Origin: Telopea speciosissima
Lineage: Eukaryota; Streptophyta; Magnoliopsida; Proteales; Proteaceae
Length of the DNA stretch: 64,000 nucleotides
Assembly: GCF_018873765.1 (NCBI RefSeq)
Contig: NC_057926.1
Span: forward strand, 57,239,378 to 57,303,377
Reading direction: 5' to 3'
Below, piece by piece: positions 1 through 10,594 of the stretch. The notes beneath the pieces are model-generated. The model was not told where the DNA came from. It was given only the letters and a program-made list of their open reading frames with translations, and did no database searches. Made by a program: the position numbers and the translations under genes. Each line of letters starts with the position of its first letter. Position 1 is the first letter of the stretch.

Positions 1-396
1 GGGAAGCGATTGGGAAAGTTGTTGGGGATATTTGAATTGACATGAGGGGCTCAGCAAAAACCATCAAACGTTACACCTTTGTTATGTGACTCATTGCCCG
101 GGCGACGTGTCGTATTTTTTATCAACGCAGTCATGAGTGCATTACATACCAAGGATTAACAATGCTCATCATGAGGGGTCAAGAGTATTAGATCTGGTGT
201 AAGTGGATCGTTTGGGGTATTTCGAGACTTTTGAGAGTGATGTACTAAGTTGGCTAGATGGAAGTTTGATATAGTACTCCTACCTTGTATCATCTCGTCA
301 GGTCGCACGCCTCATTGCCTGTATGAAGGATAATGGAGACTGGGAGGAGCTTGAATGCATAATTAAGCTTATGCGCCCTATGTGGGCGAGTGGGAG
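1..396. other. non-coding, possibly retroelement 3' internal region
   Basis: No convincing reading frame was found. The segment ends in a purine-rich run just before a candidate LTR start at 397, so it could be the 3' untranslated internal part of a truncated Ty3/gypsy-like element. This is inference from position only. Confidence 0.2.
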
Positions 397-790
397 ATGT
401 AATAAGACATGGGCTTTGGGCCCAATATGATCGCCCACATGAGGGGGTTGATCGCAGGCCCATAGGGAGGGACGGTCACTTAAGTGATCGATCCCTTCCC
501 CTCTTCTCTTCTTCTATTTTAGATTCCCGGAGGGAATTGGATTAGTGGGGGTGCCCAGGGGGTGTAGCCTATAAATAGGTTATTAGGTTCTAACCCTAAA
601 TATACATGACAGATTCGGATTCCTCTCCCTCCTCTTTAAGCTCTGGATATTCCTAGGGTTTCCATTCGATTGCCTAGGGTTTTGTGGTATGGATTTCCCT
701 TGTGGAGAAGCCTGTAGAGATCGTGATCTGCTCGTAACTGCAAGCCGCATTCGATCATCCCTTCCGCTGCGATTCCACTCCGTTAAGGTA
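397..790 (+). repeat. candidate solo or 3' LTR
   Basis: The segment begins with TG directly after a purine-rich stretch (GGGAGA) resembling a polypurine tract. It has a TATA-like box (CTATAAATAGG) near 571 and C/T-rich sequence downstream, as in plant LTR promoters. No second copy lies in the window, so the boundaries, mainly the right one, are estimates. It could instead be the 5' region of an old gene. Confidence 0.28.
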
Positions 791-1270
791 AGGTCTAAAC
801 CTCTGTGATTAATGGATTGGAATGGTCGAATGATAACACTGAGAAATGGGAAACTTACTTGCTATAACTCAAATGAGAAACAATCCAAAGAGGGCTTTAG
901 TCATGCTTGTTCTTACTTTCATTTTTTCACAAGTCTGATAACGAAAATTTTATATCCCCCCCCCCCCTTTTATTTGTGATTGAAACCCTCTCTTCAAATG
1001 TAGTTCTGTAGTGTTAGTGTACCTTACTGAACTGAGCACCCATTTCCTTTTCTTGTTTGTATAACTCAGCTAGTACCTATAGTGCATCTCTTTTTTTTTT
1101 TTTTCCTTTTACCCTCAGGTATTTTTTAATTTCCTTGTAATTTTGGTGGGGATTTGGAAGCATATTGTGTCATGGATTGAGTAAATTTCATCTGGTTTTA
1201 TTTGTAATATTTTGGTCATTCATCTAAGCTTTTGATTTGAAGCTAATGGAATTTTACCCATGCTTTCTAG

Positions 1271-1480
1271 GGCTGTTGAAGGTGAATTCTGCAAGATTTG
1301 AGTGGACAAATTTGCCAAATTTGTGGGGATGAAAATTGAGATTATAGTAGACGGAGAGCCCTTTGTTGCTTATAATGAATGTGCTTTCCTAGTTTGCAGG
1401 CCTTACTATAAGTGCGAGAGAAGAGAGGGCAATCAAGCTTGCCCTCAATGCAAAACTATATATATAAAAGCGCATCCAAG
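1271..1480 (+). pseudogene. cellulose synthase (CesA) zinc-finger exon relic
   Basis: This is one exon's worth of the N-terminal RING-type zinc finger of plant cellulose synthases. The frame starting at 1301 reads [11 protein letters not shown]. After one extra A near 1330 the next frame continues with [14 protein letters not shown] and [15 protein letters not shown], which is the CesA finger order. Several zinc ligands are lost: CNEC became YNEC and CRPCYEY became CRPYYKC. It is bounded by a plausible acceptor (TTTCTAG) and donor (AAG/GTGAG), the usual CesA exon limits. No other CesA exon was seen nearby, so it is an isolated, frameshifted copy with no catalytic domain. A transposon-captured exon and an old broken duplicate are both possible. 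Confidence 0.78.
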
Positions 1481-1486
1481 GTGAGA

Positions 1487-2470
1487 TTTTTATACTTTCT
1501 TATTCCATTCTGCCATCTTCTCCAGCATCGCATGTTGGGTATAGATGGGATAGATAGGAGAAAATTGAGGGGGAAAGAGATGGAAAAGGAAGATCAGGGG
1601 CAATGGGGTGGTTTAGTGAGGGATTTAGGGCATGGTGAATGAGGGTTTTGGTTGGTGGAAGGAAGAAGAAGGTGATGGAGAAGAAAAGAAAAAGAAGGTC
1701 AACAGAGAAGGAGGAGGTTCAGCTGGGTTACCTACGATTAGGGTTTAGTGAAGTGGAGAGGATTAGATGGACGTACTTCATTTTTGTTCTCCTGACTCAG
1801 AGAAGAGGTCGGCCATTGTCCTTTTTCAAAACCTTCGTTTCCCTCGGAGTTTGCAAGAGACACCTTGGAGCTCGCTGGAGATGAAGGTCAAACCTTCGTT
1901 TCCTCTATTATGGGTGTTTTACGTTGAAGATGAAGACAAGGGTAGTAGTGTAATTTTATTTCTAATGTTTTAATACAATCTCTTCTAAACTAAAACTAAT
2001 AGCAAGTTAACACCGTCAGCTAAAGGGTCTGGGTGTAATTGGAGAAAATATAGGTGAGAAAAGTGTAATTAGGCCATACTACAAGGGAGGGACATGTAAT
2101 TTTCTATAAAAAAAAAAAACCAAACCCGAGACTCAGGTTAGGATTAATCTTGCTTGCACATAACTCTGTCCTAGGGCTTTGAAGTTCCACACACACAAAG
2201 CAAAATTTGTAATCATAAGGCTCTGTCCTCTTCAAATCGCTCATCTTCCTCGTACAAAAGGTTCAAGATCTTAGGTTTCGACTAGCCAGAAACCAAGATA
2301 TGGTTAAAGCCAGTGATTTTTTTTCCAACCAATTCGAGTTGGTGGTTTCAATGCCCAAAACTATTTTTTTTTATCTTATTTTTTGTATGCAGCTTATTTT
2401 TGACATTCTAAACACAATGCATGAACTAATTTTCACAAAAAAAAAAAAAAAAAAAAAACACTCAAAATGG
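1487..2470. other. no gene recognised
   Basis: Short ORFs here have no recognisable family and are rich in K, R and E from purine tracts. The stretch 2030-2105 (a GGGAGGGACATGTAATTTTC-like end) resembles a DNA-transposon terminus, but no clear matching inverted copy was found on the left of the CesA relic. Confidence 0.3.
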
Positions 2471-2752
2471 TACTAGAGAGAATCCTTTTCTTGAACATTT
2501 TTTATCAGATAGGAGATCAAGTAGGTGCTCTAGATAGAACCCTTTTCTCAACCAATTTTCTAATCTCTACTTTAACCTGAGTTGAAATCTGATTAGACCG
2601 AAACCGTGGGGATTTTAGTTGGAGGAGAATTCAACATACATGGTTTGTGATCTTCGATGCCAATTAAACTGTCATGTGGAATAAACTAGAGAGAACCCTT
2701 TTCTTGAACATTTTGGATCAGATAGGAGATCAAGTAGGTGCTCTAGGTTGCA
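2471..2752. repeat. two direct repeats of about 70 bp
   Basis: A unit reading roughly TAGAGAGAATCCTTTTCTTG, then ATCAGATAGGAGATCAAGTA and GGTGCTCTAG, occurs at about 2471-2540 and again at about 2686-2752 with a few differences. The copies lie about 215 bp apart in non-coding DNA. The origin is unknown. Confidence 0.7.
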
Positions 2753-3632
2753 TCCTAGAATACCACGTAGACCTTATTGGATGCCTTGGATATTGGGCCT
2801 AATAATGTGGTATAGATATTCACCCAAAAAAAAATGTGGTATGGATAGTTTTAGGACATGGCTTGTAGTCTAGCTAGGTTGTCGTTTGGGCATTATTGTA
2901 ATATTGACATTTTTTTAGTAAAGTATATTAACAAATGATGATTTGAAAAAAAAATAAACGTTTTGTTTTTTTAAAATATTACTATGTAACAAGGACAATC
3001 TAATGGAAGATTATATGTTTTTTCTTGATGGAGTGGAGAGAACTTTTTCCTATAAGCGTCTCTTCCGTGCCACGGTGTAGTTACTTAAGGAAGCTTATCA
3101 TTGAATTGAAAACAAGTAACAAGAAACTTATCACTGTATTGAAGACAAGCCTGCTTTGTCCTTCCATGTTAATTGAAGAGCACTTAATATAAGTCTAAAA
3201 AGAAAAATCGGTTGATTAAACTTGGAATCAATTGGATGCGATACTATGCATATTGAGTCAAGTTAGGTTGAGTTTGAGTGATTCTCAACCGATTATGAGA
3301 CAATATTAATTGGAATCAAATCGGAATCAATACAAACCAATCCCTTCCCCGATTTCGTGTTTTTGAAACTTGCCTCAACCCTAATTTCTACCCCTCCTTC
3401 CCCTTCTCTCCTCCATGATTCATCTATCCCTCTCTCCATGATGTCCCCACCCCCCTATTATATTGAATTTATTTAATTTCTATTTGAATATAAATATAAT
3501 TTAATTTAACATACTCTCTTTCTCCCTTAGACATTTTGGAGGACAGTTCCTTAAACTCAATTCTCTCCTACTCCTTCAAACTTCTCCCCTTCCTTCTATC
3601 CCCTCTTGTTCTATCTTTCTAGCTCCTTCCCA

Positions 3633-3636
<4 letters not shown>
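2753..3636. other. no gene recognised
   Basis: AT-rich intergenic DNA with homopolymer runs. No reading frame, RNA gene or clear transposon end was recognised. Confidence 0.4.

Positions 3637-3711
<75 letters not shown>
3637..3711. repeat. compound (TC)n-(AC)n microsatellite
   Basis: An uninterrupted run of TC dinucleotides of about 54 bp passes directly into about 20 bp of AC repeats. Further C/T-rich sequence follows to about 3830. Confidence 0.95.
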
Positions 3712-3713
<2 letters not shown>

Positions 3714-4107
3714 AAGCTTTAGACTTAATTTTCCCTCCCTCCACGATTTCCTCCTCCCCCCGATCCTCGTTATTTCTCTGACTCTCCCTCACATTCTTTC
3801 TCTCTCAAAAATCTCTTTGTCTCTCTATAACTTACACTTACTTGTTTCTATATTGCCCCAACATATGGTCACACGTGCACGTTTACTAGTATTTGTAATG
3901 GAGATAATATAAAATTGGGCAAAGATGTGGCAAAACGGACTAATGGCTCACCTTGCCTCTTATTGAGCCACAAATTCACACTTTAATTCAAGACTGATTT
4001 TGTATGGTAACCTCGAACCAAAAAAGCGTCATCGTTTAATTAGACAACTTTCGTTATTAGAATATTAGATTATAGCACCCTGCAATTTTAGATTATTAAT
4101 TCGGTTT

Positions 4108-5081
4108 CACAGGTTTTCACGATTGAGACGAGTTGAAAGGGGATTTTATAAAATCCATGGATTTGACCAAGTTTTGATGGTTTCGACCAGCTTCGATTGG
4201 TTTTGACCATATTTCGATGATTTCGACACAAATGCCCATCGAAACTAGAGGAAACTTAGCTCGAAACTAGGACAAACATGTATTTATGCTAGAAACTGCC
4301 AGAAACCAGACCAGGCACTTAGTTATGTCTAATATCATTTAAATAAATTCTTTTGTATTTAAGATATTAATATTCATAAATAAGCAAATACCCCCTATTT
4401 GAATCCAATAAAAATAATTAAAAAATCAACCCCCAGTTTAAGAACAAAAAACTGGATTTTCGACGGTAGGTGCAATTTTTAACTTTCTAATACTGGGGTT
4501 TGTCTCAAATCTAAAAATTTCATAAATCTTAATATGGTAAAACATTGCTAAAAACCAAAAGTGCGGTAAAATTTTCATTTGTTTTGATGTCCAAAACATA
4601 TTTTCATTCAGAGCGATTTTGACAGCATTCGCGCACACCAAATTAAGTTTGACCGGTACATAACTCCTTCAATATAAATCAGATTTAAACAATCTTGGAC
4701 TTGTTGGAAAGCTATCAAAACAAAGCTTTCTAACAAATCCAAGATTGCTTAAATCTCATTTATATTGAAGGAGTTATGTTCCGGTCAAACCTTGTTCGAT
4801 ACCATGTCCAAGAACAATATACAGTATCAAACTTGGATCAAAACCACAAGTAATATGTTTAGTATTCTCTATGTGAAACTAATGCATGGATTGGGTTTAA
4901 AATGTCAAAAATAGACAGCACAACAAGAATCAAGGTAAAAAAACAACTTCTGGGCCTCGAAACCAAGGTTTGAGTTAATCTGAAGAAAGTCCCAAGTTTC
5001 GATCAAGATATGGTCGAAACCAAGACGAACTCGATTTCTGGCTGATCGAAACCTAGTCGAAACCCGAGTTTTAGAACCTTG
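4108..5081. mobile_element. degenerate hAT-like non-autonomous element
   Basis: The right end reads CGAGTTTTAGAACCTTG. Its reverse complement, CAAGGTTCTAAAACTCG, closely matches the left terminus of the better-defined element at 52100 (CAAGGTACTAAAACTCGG). The interior is dense in CGAAAC and GTTTCGA motifs near both ends. The left end is unclear and no target-site duplication was found, so it is either truncated or mis-delimited. It contains the hairpin at 4647-4790. Confidence 0.35.
4647..4790. repeat. 144-bp near-perfect hairpin
   Basis: The left arm runs from GTTTGACCGG through CATAACTCCTTCAATATAAAT to GGAAAGCT. The right arm repeats it as the reverse complement and ends in CCGGTCAAAC. 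About ten bases (ATCAAAACAA) form the loop. Each arm is about 67 nt with only a few mismatches, so a transcript from either strand would form a long stem. This could be a small-RNA source or simply a foldback transposon. Confidence 0.85.
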
Positions 5082-5263
5082 ATATATATGCCCAAGTGGT
5101 ACTGAAGGAGAGAAAATGCCTTATTGGCACCTTTTCTTCTTTGGTTTTTTTTTTTTTTTCCTTTACTACTAAATACCATTCACTCACTCATCTCTATCTA
5201 TCTCTCTCCTGGGTTTGAGAACCTCTCTCTCCTCTTCTGTACTTTAAAGATTTTGGGTCTAAG

Positions 5264-5264
5264 A

Positions 5265-5299
<35 letters not shown>
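5264..5299. repeat. (TC)n tract upstream of the 5318 ORF
   Basis: About 35 bp of alternating TC lies 20-50 bases before the ORF start. In plants such tracts are common in 5' leaders, which mildly supports transcription here. Confidence 0.8.
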
Positions 5300-5301
<2 letters not shown>

Positions 5302-5317
5302 TCTGAGATTCTATCTG

Positions 5318-6172
5318 ATGGAGGAATCTGTTGGGAGTCATGGCAAACTGCCTAGGATGAGGAAGCCCACCGGAACAGGTGAAGACGATGATAATTCTTG
5401 CTACTCTCACGGTCACGGTTGTTTTAGATATTCTCCCTCAAGAACAGACTCCATCTCATCAAGCCTTCCACAGCATATCAGCTTAGGTGCAATTCCTCGG
5501 CTCATCAAGGAGGAAGAAGAGAAGAAAGAAGAATGGCTGCTACAGCAACCCAAGAGAAGACCCAAACTCATGAAGCCGACGAAAGAGATCATATCACAAA
5601 CCATAGATGTTCTCCCTCAAGAACAAGACTCCGCCCCGTTGAGCCTGATTCCTCAATATATCAGCTTCGAAGCAATGCTTCGACTCATCAAGAAGGAAGA
5701 AGAATGGCTGCCGCTGCAGCTGCAGCAGCAATCCAAGACCTCCAAACCCACGAAGCAGCAGAGGAAGAGAGGCCGACCCAGAAAGATCATAATATCACAA
5801 TCACTCTCAATCTTTGTACGGCCACAAGATGATCAAAACGAAATATCAAACAAGAAAAAGAAGAAGATGAACAGAGGAGGGGTTGATATTGTGCTCCCTG
5901 AGCTTCTAAAGACGCCCAAAAGAGAGACGATGAGTAGAAGAGGAGGAAGCATAACACGTCATAGTGTGACTTTTGCTTCTAATCCTTCTCCTCCTTCCTC
6001 CTCGTCATCTCATTTCAGGAAAGATTTTGCTGCTACTACTACTATTGTTCAATCCCCACCATCGACGACTTCAGAGCTAGAGGTGCTTGACCCTATTCTT
6101 GATTTAAGCTACTTGATCATTACTGACATAAATTTTTGGAGAGATTTCTTTGAAGACCTGCCTCAAGATTAA
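5318..6172 (+). CDS. unrecognised AT-hook-containing basic protein
   Basis: A single uninterrupted frame of 284 residues begins at an ATG just after a TC-rich leader. I do not recognise the family. Around residues 150-157 it has KRGRPRKI, a canonical AT-hook core (GRP flanked by basic residues) expected to bind the minor groove of AT-rich DNA. An internal duplication is visible: two segments of about 50 residues share a P-Q-(H/Y)-I-S core followed by RLIK-(E/K)-EEE and a K-P-T-K end, the second one running into the hook. The rest is low complexity (K/E runs, a serine/proline stretch), with an acidic hydrophobic C-terminus. No membrane segment or signal peptide is evident. A nuclear chromatin-associated role is inferred from the hook only. 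It may be a lineage-specific gene or a decayed copy. Confidence 0.5.
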   Translation: MEESVGSHGKLPRMRKPTGTGEDDDNSCYSHGHGCFRYSPSRTDSISSSLPQHISLGAIPRLIKEEEEKKEEWLLQQPKRRPKLMKPTKEIISQTIDVLPQEQDSAPLSLIPQYISFEAMLRLIKKEEEWLPLQLQQQSKTSKPTKQQRKRGRPRKIIISQSLSIFVRPQDDQNEISNKKKKKMNRGGVDIVLPELLKTPKRETMSRRGGSITRHSVTFASNPSPPSSSSSHFRKDFAATTTIVQSPPSTTSELEVLDPILDLSYLIITDINFWRDFFEDLPQD

Positions 6173-6429
6173 TTAATCAAATCTAAGGGTGAGATTTTAT
6201 GTGTTAAAAGTAATTGAGCTCTGACAGAGGAAAAGTGTAATGAGGGTTCGATTTCTACAAATAGATCGTTTTAAGGTGATTGAGCTCTTTCTGAAAAGAA
6301 AAAAGAAAAAAGAAAAAAAGCGTCTCTGAACCCACTATGTTTCCATGTCTTACCTACAATGTAAAGACCAAGAGTAACCAAGAGGGGCCAATTAACAGAA
6401 ACTGAACTACTTTTTAAAATGGATATTCA

Positions 6430-6600
6430 AATTATTTTTCATGAAAAGGAAGCATCTTATTCAAAATACATCTTCGAATACTTTCCAAATATCAAGTACA
6501 CAGCATTGATATTTTTTTTCATGAAAAGTAAGCATCCTATTCAACATACATCTTATAGTTTCTAAATATCAAGTACACAACAGCATTGATAATTTGATAT
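6430..6600. repeat. two-copy tandem repeat, period about 80 bp
   Basis: TTTTTCATGAAAAG..AAGCATC, ATTCAA.ATACATCTT and AAATATCAAGTACACA..GCATTGAT occur twice in tandem, with small indels between copies. They lie just past the 3' end of the UPF0426 gene, possibly in its 3' untranslated region. Confidence 0.75.
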
Positions 6601-6645
6601 ACAGACAAGAAATTAACAGCCGTGTAAACCCCAGATAACTGGTCT

Positions 6646-8571
6646 TCATTCAATCTCTATCGATTGTGGGGCTGCTTCTTCTAGTTTTGATCCTTCCGCA
6701 TCGATTTCTTCTTGTGTAATCCCAGAGGCTTCAACTGTTCTTGTAATCCATTCCTTGAGTGGATCTTCATTCAAATCAAGTCTTAGAAGACCTGCGAACA
6801 TCCCACCCATGAATGCAAATGGCTCCTAAAGAAATAAAAAGGTAGCTTAGTTAATTTCAAAGGATATATTGAAAAGAAGAGCAATGGTTTCCTGGACAGT
6901 CCACTTAAGAACCCATTCCTGCATGCCCTTATATCTGCCACATGGGAAGTCAGATGTAGTATAGATTTTGTGGGGGGAGGTAGGGCCAAGGTCCCTACAG
7001 CAGCTCTCATATCAAAATATTTCAGCCTAAACAGAGATCGTTGGTGGCAAAAGGCAAAACGAAGCTTTGAAAATCCAACAAGAAAGTAAAAGTTTCAAAA
7101 AATAGTTGAAAACAAATGAACAGCTGAAAAATACAAAGAAACATTTGACTGGTAACTAATCTAAACCATGCCCCATCTATTCCAATCATCAAAGCTGCAT
7201 CACTTTCCTTGTGACAAAGGCCGTGCAAAAGAGCCTTTTCCCAAAAATATATTAAACAAAACTTAAAAAACCACAGCCATATGAAAAATGATGTGCTTTG
7301 GATATCAATTGCTGTTTTTAATTTAAAACAGAATGTCTGTAATCTGCTTACATTAGGTTTTAATTTCTCTTAAAATAAAAGGCTGCAATCAGAAACCCCC
7401 CAGTGCACTGGTAAAGCTGTCTTTTTTTTTTTGATAAAGAACTGGCAAAGCTGTCTCATTTGGATCCTCTCTGCCCCTACCCTCCCCAGCCACCACCCTT
7501 TCTCAGAAACAAAAAAAAAAAGGAGAGAGAGAGAGAGAGAGAGAGAGAAAGAAAGAAAGAAAGATAATTGTGTGACAGCAGTGGATGACAGATTAACCTC
7601 CCAATTATTAGATTCATTACAGGCTTTGAGAAGATGCTTTATAAAGACCAAGAGCACTTATGACTTGCAAGTAAATAGATTAATGTCAGTGGGTTTAAAT
7701 AATTTAAGGGCAAAGAAGGAGGCATTTATTATTTTGCACTAGGAAATGAAAAACAATAAGATTCAATACAGGCTATGACGATAATGATCAAAATTATCAA
7801 CTCTTGGGTAGAAACCGGAACATTTGACTGGGTTATAATGAGTCTGCAGGTGAAAGTGAAAGGAACTGTTGAGAGAAAAGCCTGGCACTATACATTTCAT
7901 ACTCTGATGAAAATTTAAGAGAAAGGAATCATATTTACACATTTTGTCAAACATTTGGGACACAGTACTGAGTTTAACTGACTACTAAGCTTGATGGGTA
8001 CACACATCAAACTCTATATGTGAAAACGTTATTAATATCTTATCTATCATAAGTGATAAATAATCAACACCAACGCCTTGCAATGAAATCATCTACTTAA
8101 AATAAAACAAATTTCTGGAATTAATCAACAACATGTCTAGCTGTTTGTTCTTACAAAACAAACTCACAGAGACCCATCCATCACCAGAACCTAAAAGTAT
8201 ACTCAATTAACCAATTTGAATCACAAGCTGGTGTAATAATTATTTGTAATAAGAAACGAAAATTAAGGAAAGAAAAGAAGAGAAGCAGAGAAGAAACAAC
8301 GACTAACCTTAAGAGCCTCTTTAAGAATCGGCTCTTCTGTAGGATTGAAGAAGGCCTTAACCCGAAAATCTCTGAAGCGGGTCCGTTTCAGCGATGGCGA
8401 GACGTTTCCGGGAGTCAACTTCCACTACGGAAAAAAAAAAAAAAAAAAAAAAAGGAAAAAGGATTCATGTGAGGAAGAAGGGGAGTCGAAATGAACATAA
8501 CTAAGGAAGAAGTATAGGTTTCAAGATAAACTCACCATGGTCATTGAAGAAGTGTCAAGGAAGAGAGCCAT
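6646..8571 (-). CDS. UPF0426 family protein, probably chloroplast-targeted (3 exons)
   Basis: Three exons on the minus strand give a 110-residue protein: 8571-8536 (MALFLDTSSMTM), 8424-8308 and 6825-6646 including the stop. All junctions are in phase 0 with GT/AG ends (ATG/GTGAGT; TTTCCGTAG/TGG; AAG/GTTAGT; TTTAG/GAG). The last exon carries the family core: GGMFAGLLRLDLNEDPLKEW, then TRTVEASGIT, and ends in the acidic PQSIEIE. This matches the conserved part of UPF0426 (Arabidopsis At1g28150 type, about 120 residues, annotated chloroplastic). The first ~35 residues are rich in S, T and R and poor in acids, as in a transit peptide. The molecular function is unknown in the family. A Pack-MULE-like element begins only 150 bp upstream of the start codon and may carry part of the promoter. 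Intron 2 (1.5 kb) holds a GA microsatellite. Confidence 0.9.
7521..7565. repeat. (GA)n-(GAAA)n microsatellite in UPF0426 intron 2
   Basis: After a poly-A run, about 27 bp of GA repeats pass into four GAAA units. The short ORFs predicted on both strands around it arise from this repeat and are not genes. Confidence 0.9.
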
Positions 8572-8723
8572 CTCCAAAATACCCTCCTCCTGCTTCTCTT
8601 CCTCCTCTGTACTTCGGTCCTAACCTCTGGTTTTTCGGTGGCGTCAAAAGAGAGTGAATGGTATGTGTGAACCCTTTTTTGTTGTTGTCGTTGTTTATGA
8701 GAGAAAATTGGCCTCTTTTTTTT

Positions 8724-10376
8724 GGGAAATTTTCGGCGACACCCCCTATGATGGACCGTGGAATTAATGCCATCCCACTAAAGGCCAATATATCAATTTT
8801 GACTCAAAAACTAACGGACTTTTAACGGTTCATTAGTGATGTCGATATGTTAGCTTTTTTTTTTAAGATAATTTTACCCTTGTTTTTATTCAATATCTTT
8901 ATTTTTTTATTCATTTTCTTGCCTTCTTCTTCTCCTTCTGCTGTATATTCCAACGCAATACATTGCCTCGCCGCCGCCGATACCGCCCTCCAGCCCTCCT
9001 TCTCTTGCTCCCTTGCAACCCCACCACCACCCTCTCCAATCTCTCCCACCCCACCATGCTCTAAAGGATGTTAACTCAGAAAAACCCTAACCCTCTTAGA
9101 GCTCTTGGTGGTAGATCGTGGTTACAATGGCAGTGGATTGTGGAAGAAAGCAGAGCCACTTGAATTTCAGATGTGGGATTGATCTGCAACCACCGGCGAA
9201 ACTGAAACTTGACAGTTCAGTTTCATTCTTCGTCCCGCATCTTCCACCACATTCATAACCAAGTAAAAACCCAAGAAAAAATATGACCATAAAATTAACA
9301 CACAAAAAATAGAAAGAAAAAGAAGAAGATCTGCAGCAAAGATAGTAATGAAATAAACTAACAGAAAAAAAGGAAGACACATCGAGAGAGAAAGAGACGG
9401 TGTAAAACATAGAAATTTGTAACTAAGAAGTATAAACACCTCTTTCACCTTAAATACAGCACAGATTACAGTTCACAGATATGCTCAAATCTCTCTCTCT
9501 TGGCCCAAGCCCTCAAAACCCCCCAAAGAGCCACGCCAAGACCTTATTTACCTCAATCACTCATCACTTTTTAGAGAAACCCTCCTTAAGCCTCTTACAA
9601 TCAACCAAACAAGCAAACCCATAAGCCATATTCTTAAGCGTAGCCACATGGAACTCCCTTGCCAAAGTCGCCATCGCATCCATCGAAAAGAAAACCCTAA
9701 TCCCTCTCACAAACGCCTCCCTCACCGTCGTTTCACAGCACAAATTCGTCATAACCCCTGTAATTATAACCTCCTTTATTCCTCTCTCCACCAAATACTC
9801 CTCCAATCCAGTTCCTATGAAGGCACTGTAAGTGTTCTTTTCAAGAACTTTATCGTCACTTTTACGATTGACCTCCGGCATCAGCTCTGTCTCGGGTGTT
9901 CCCTCCATGATCAAATCGTTGTTCCACCATTCTCCAAGCATTCCTCATCGGAGGGGGACTTGTGGTTGTGGCTTGTGAATATTATTGGGAACAAAAGGTT
10001 TCGGCATGGATCGATTGTAGGCTCTGTTCTAACAAGCCAGGGGAAGAAGTGGGGGATGGTGGCGGTTGCCAATGCCTGTTCTCCGCTCAGTTGTAGGCTT
10101 GCAGCAAGTGGGCACAAGGGTGGGTAGGTTGAGAGAGAGAGAGACCAGCAGTGGCGGCGAAGGGAGGGAGATACACTTGCAGATTGATTGAATGGTTGGG
10201 ATGCCTTCCATTTCATCCAACGGCCTAAAAGATGTTAGTAAGTAAAGGGTAGTTTAGTCATTTGCATTTAATTCAGTTAACCCTGTTAGTTTTTGGGCCA
10301 AAATTGATACATTGACCCTTAATGGGGTGGCATTAATTTCACGGTCCATCGGAGGGGGTGTCGCCAAAAATTTCCC
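8724..10376. mobile_element. Pack-MULE-like element with ~100-bp terminal inverted repeats
   Basis: The left end (8724-8830) starts GGGAAATTTTCGGCGACACC. The right end (10270-10376) is its reverse complement, ending GGTGTCGCCAAAAATTTCCC, and similarity extends about 100 bp inward through a TGGCATTAAT.. .CACGGTCCAT block. Ends starting GGGAAA with long inverted repeats fit Mutator-like elements. The flanks are T-runs (CTTTTTTTT and TTTTTTTTT), compatible with a 9-bp target duplication but low complexity. The interior carries no transposase, only a minus-strand nicotinamidase fragment and unrecognised sequence, which is the Pack-MULE pattern of gene capture. Confidence 0.75.
9564..10020 (-). 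pseudogene. nicotinamidase (isochorismatase family) fragment, NIC2-like
   Basis: The frame 9941-9564 reads [20 protein letters not shown] and continues through [23 protein letters not shown] and YGFACLVDC to a stop. This is the C-terminal two thirds of plant nicotinamidase 2/3, the enzyme that hydrolyses nicotinamide to nicotinic acid in NAD salvage. The family's catalytic lysine (EKNTYSAF) and nucleophilic cysteine (NLCCETT) are present. A one-base shift near 9942-9947 separates this from the upstream block (TIDPCRN..FPIIFTSHNHKSPSD, about 9945-10020). The N-terminal part with the catalytic aspartate was not found, so it is truncated and frameshifted. It has no introns here and lies wholly inside the MULE-like element. 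Confidence 0.85.
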
Positions 10377-10421
10377 TTTTTTTTTTTGGAATTGGAGAGA
10401 TTTAATAGGGGGGGAGAGGAA

Positions 10422-10594
10422 TCGTTATCGTCTACGGTTCCCTGACCAGTGCCGTTCCCTAGTGCCTCTCACAAGAGGGGAGTGGGACCCACCCGGAACA
10501 TCTAACCGAACACTCTGCCCCAGGTGGGATCCACCTTCCTCTTGTGAGAGGCACTAGGGAACTACACCGGTCAGGAAATCGCATACGATAAAAA
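10422..10594. repeat. foldback (MITE-like) hairpin
   Basis: The left arm ATCGTTATCGTCTACGGTTC continues through CCTGACC and GTTCCCTAGTGCCTCTCACA. It is matched by the inverted right arm GAGAGGCACTAGGGAACTAC continuing to GGTCAGG and CGATAAA. Arms are about 58 bp and the spacer about 55 bp. It is GC-rich relative to its surroundings and sits 45 bp beyond the Pack-MULE end. Confidence 0.75.

Noticed and set aside
7370-7742. ORFs of about 100 codons on both strands
   Set aside because: Low-complexity K/E/R or S/L runs encoded by a GA microsatellite within an intron.
9096-9448. Hydrophobic minus-strand ORFs of about 100 codons
   Set aside because: No family resemblance and two frames overlap; likely chance within the MULE-like element.
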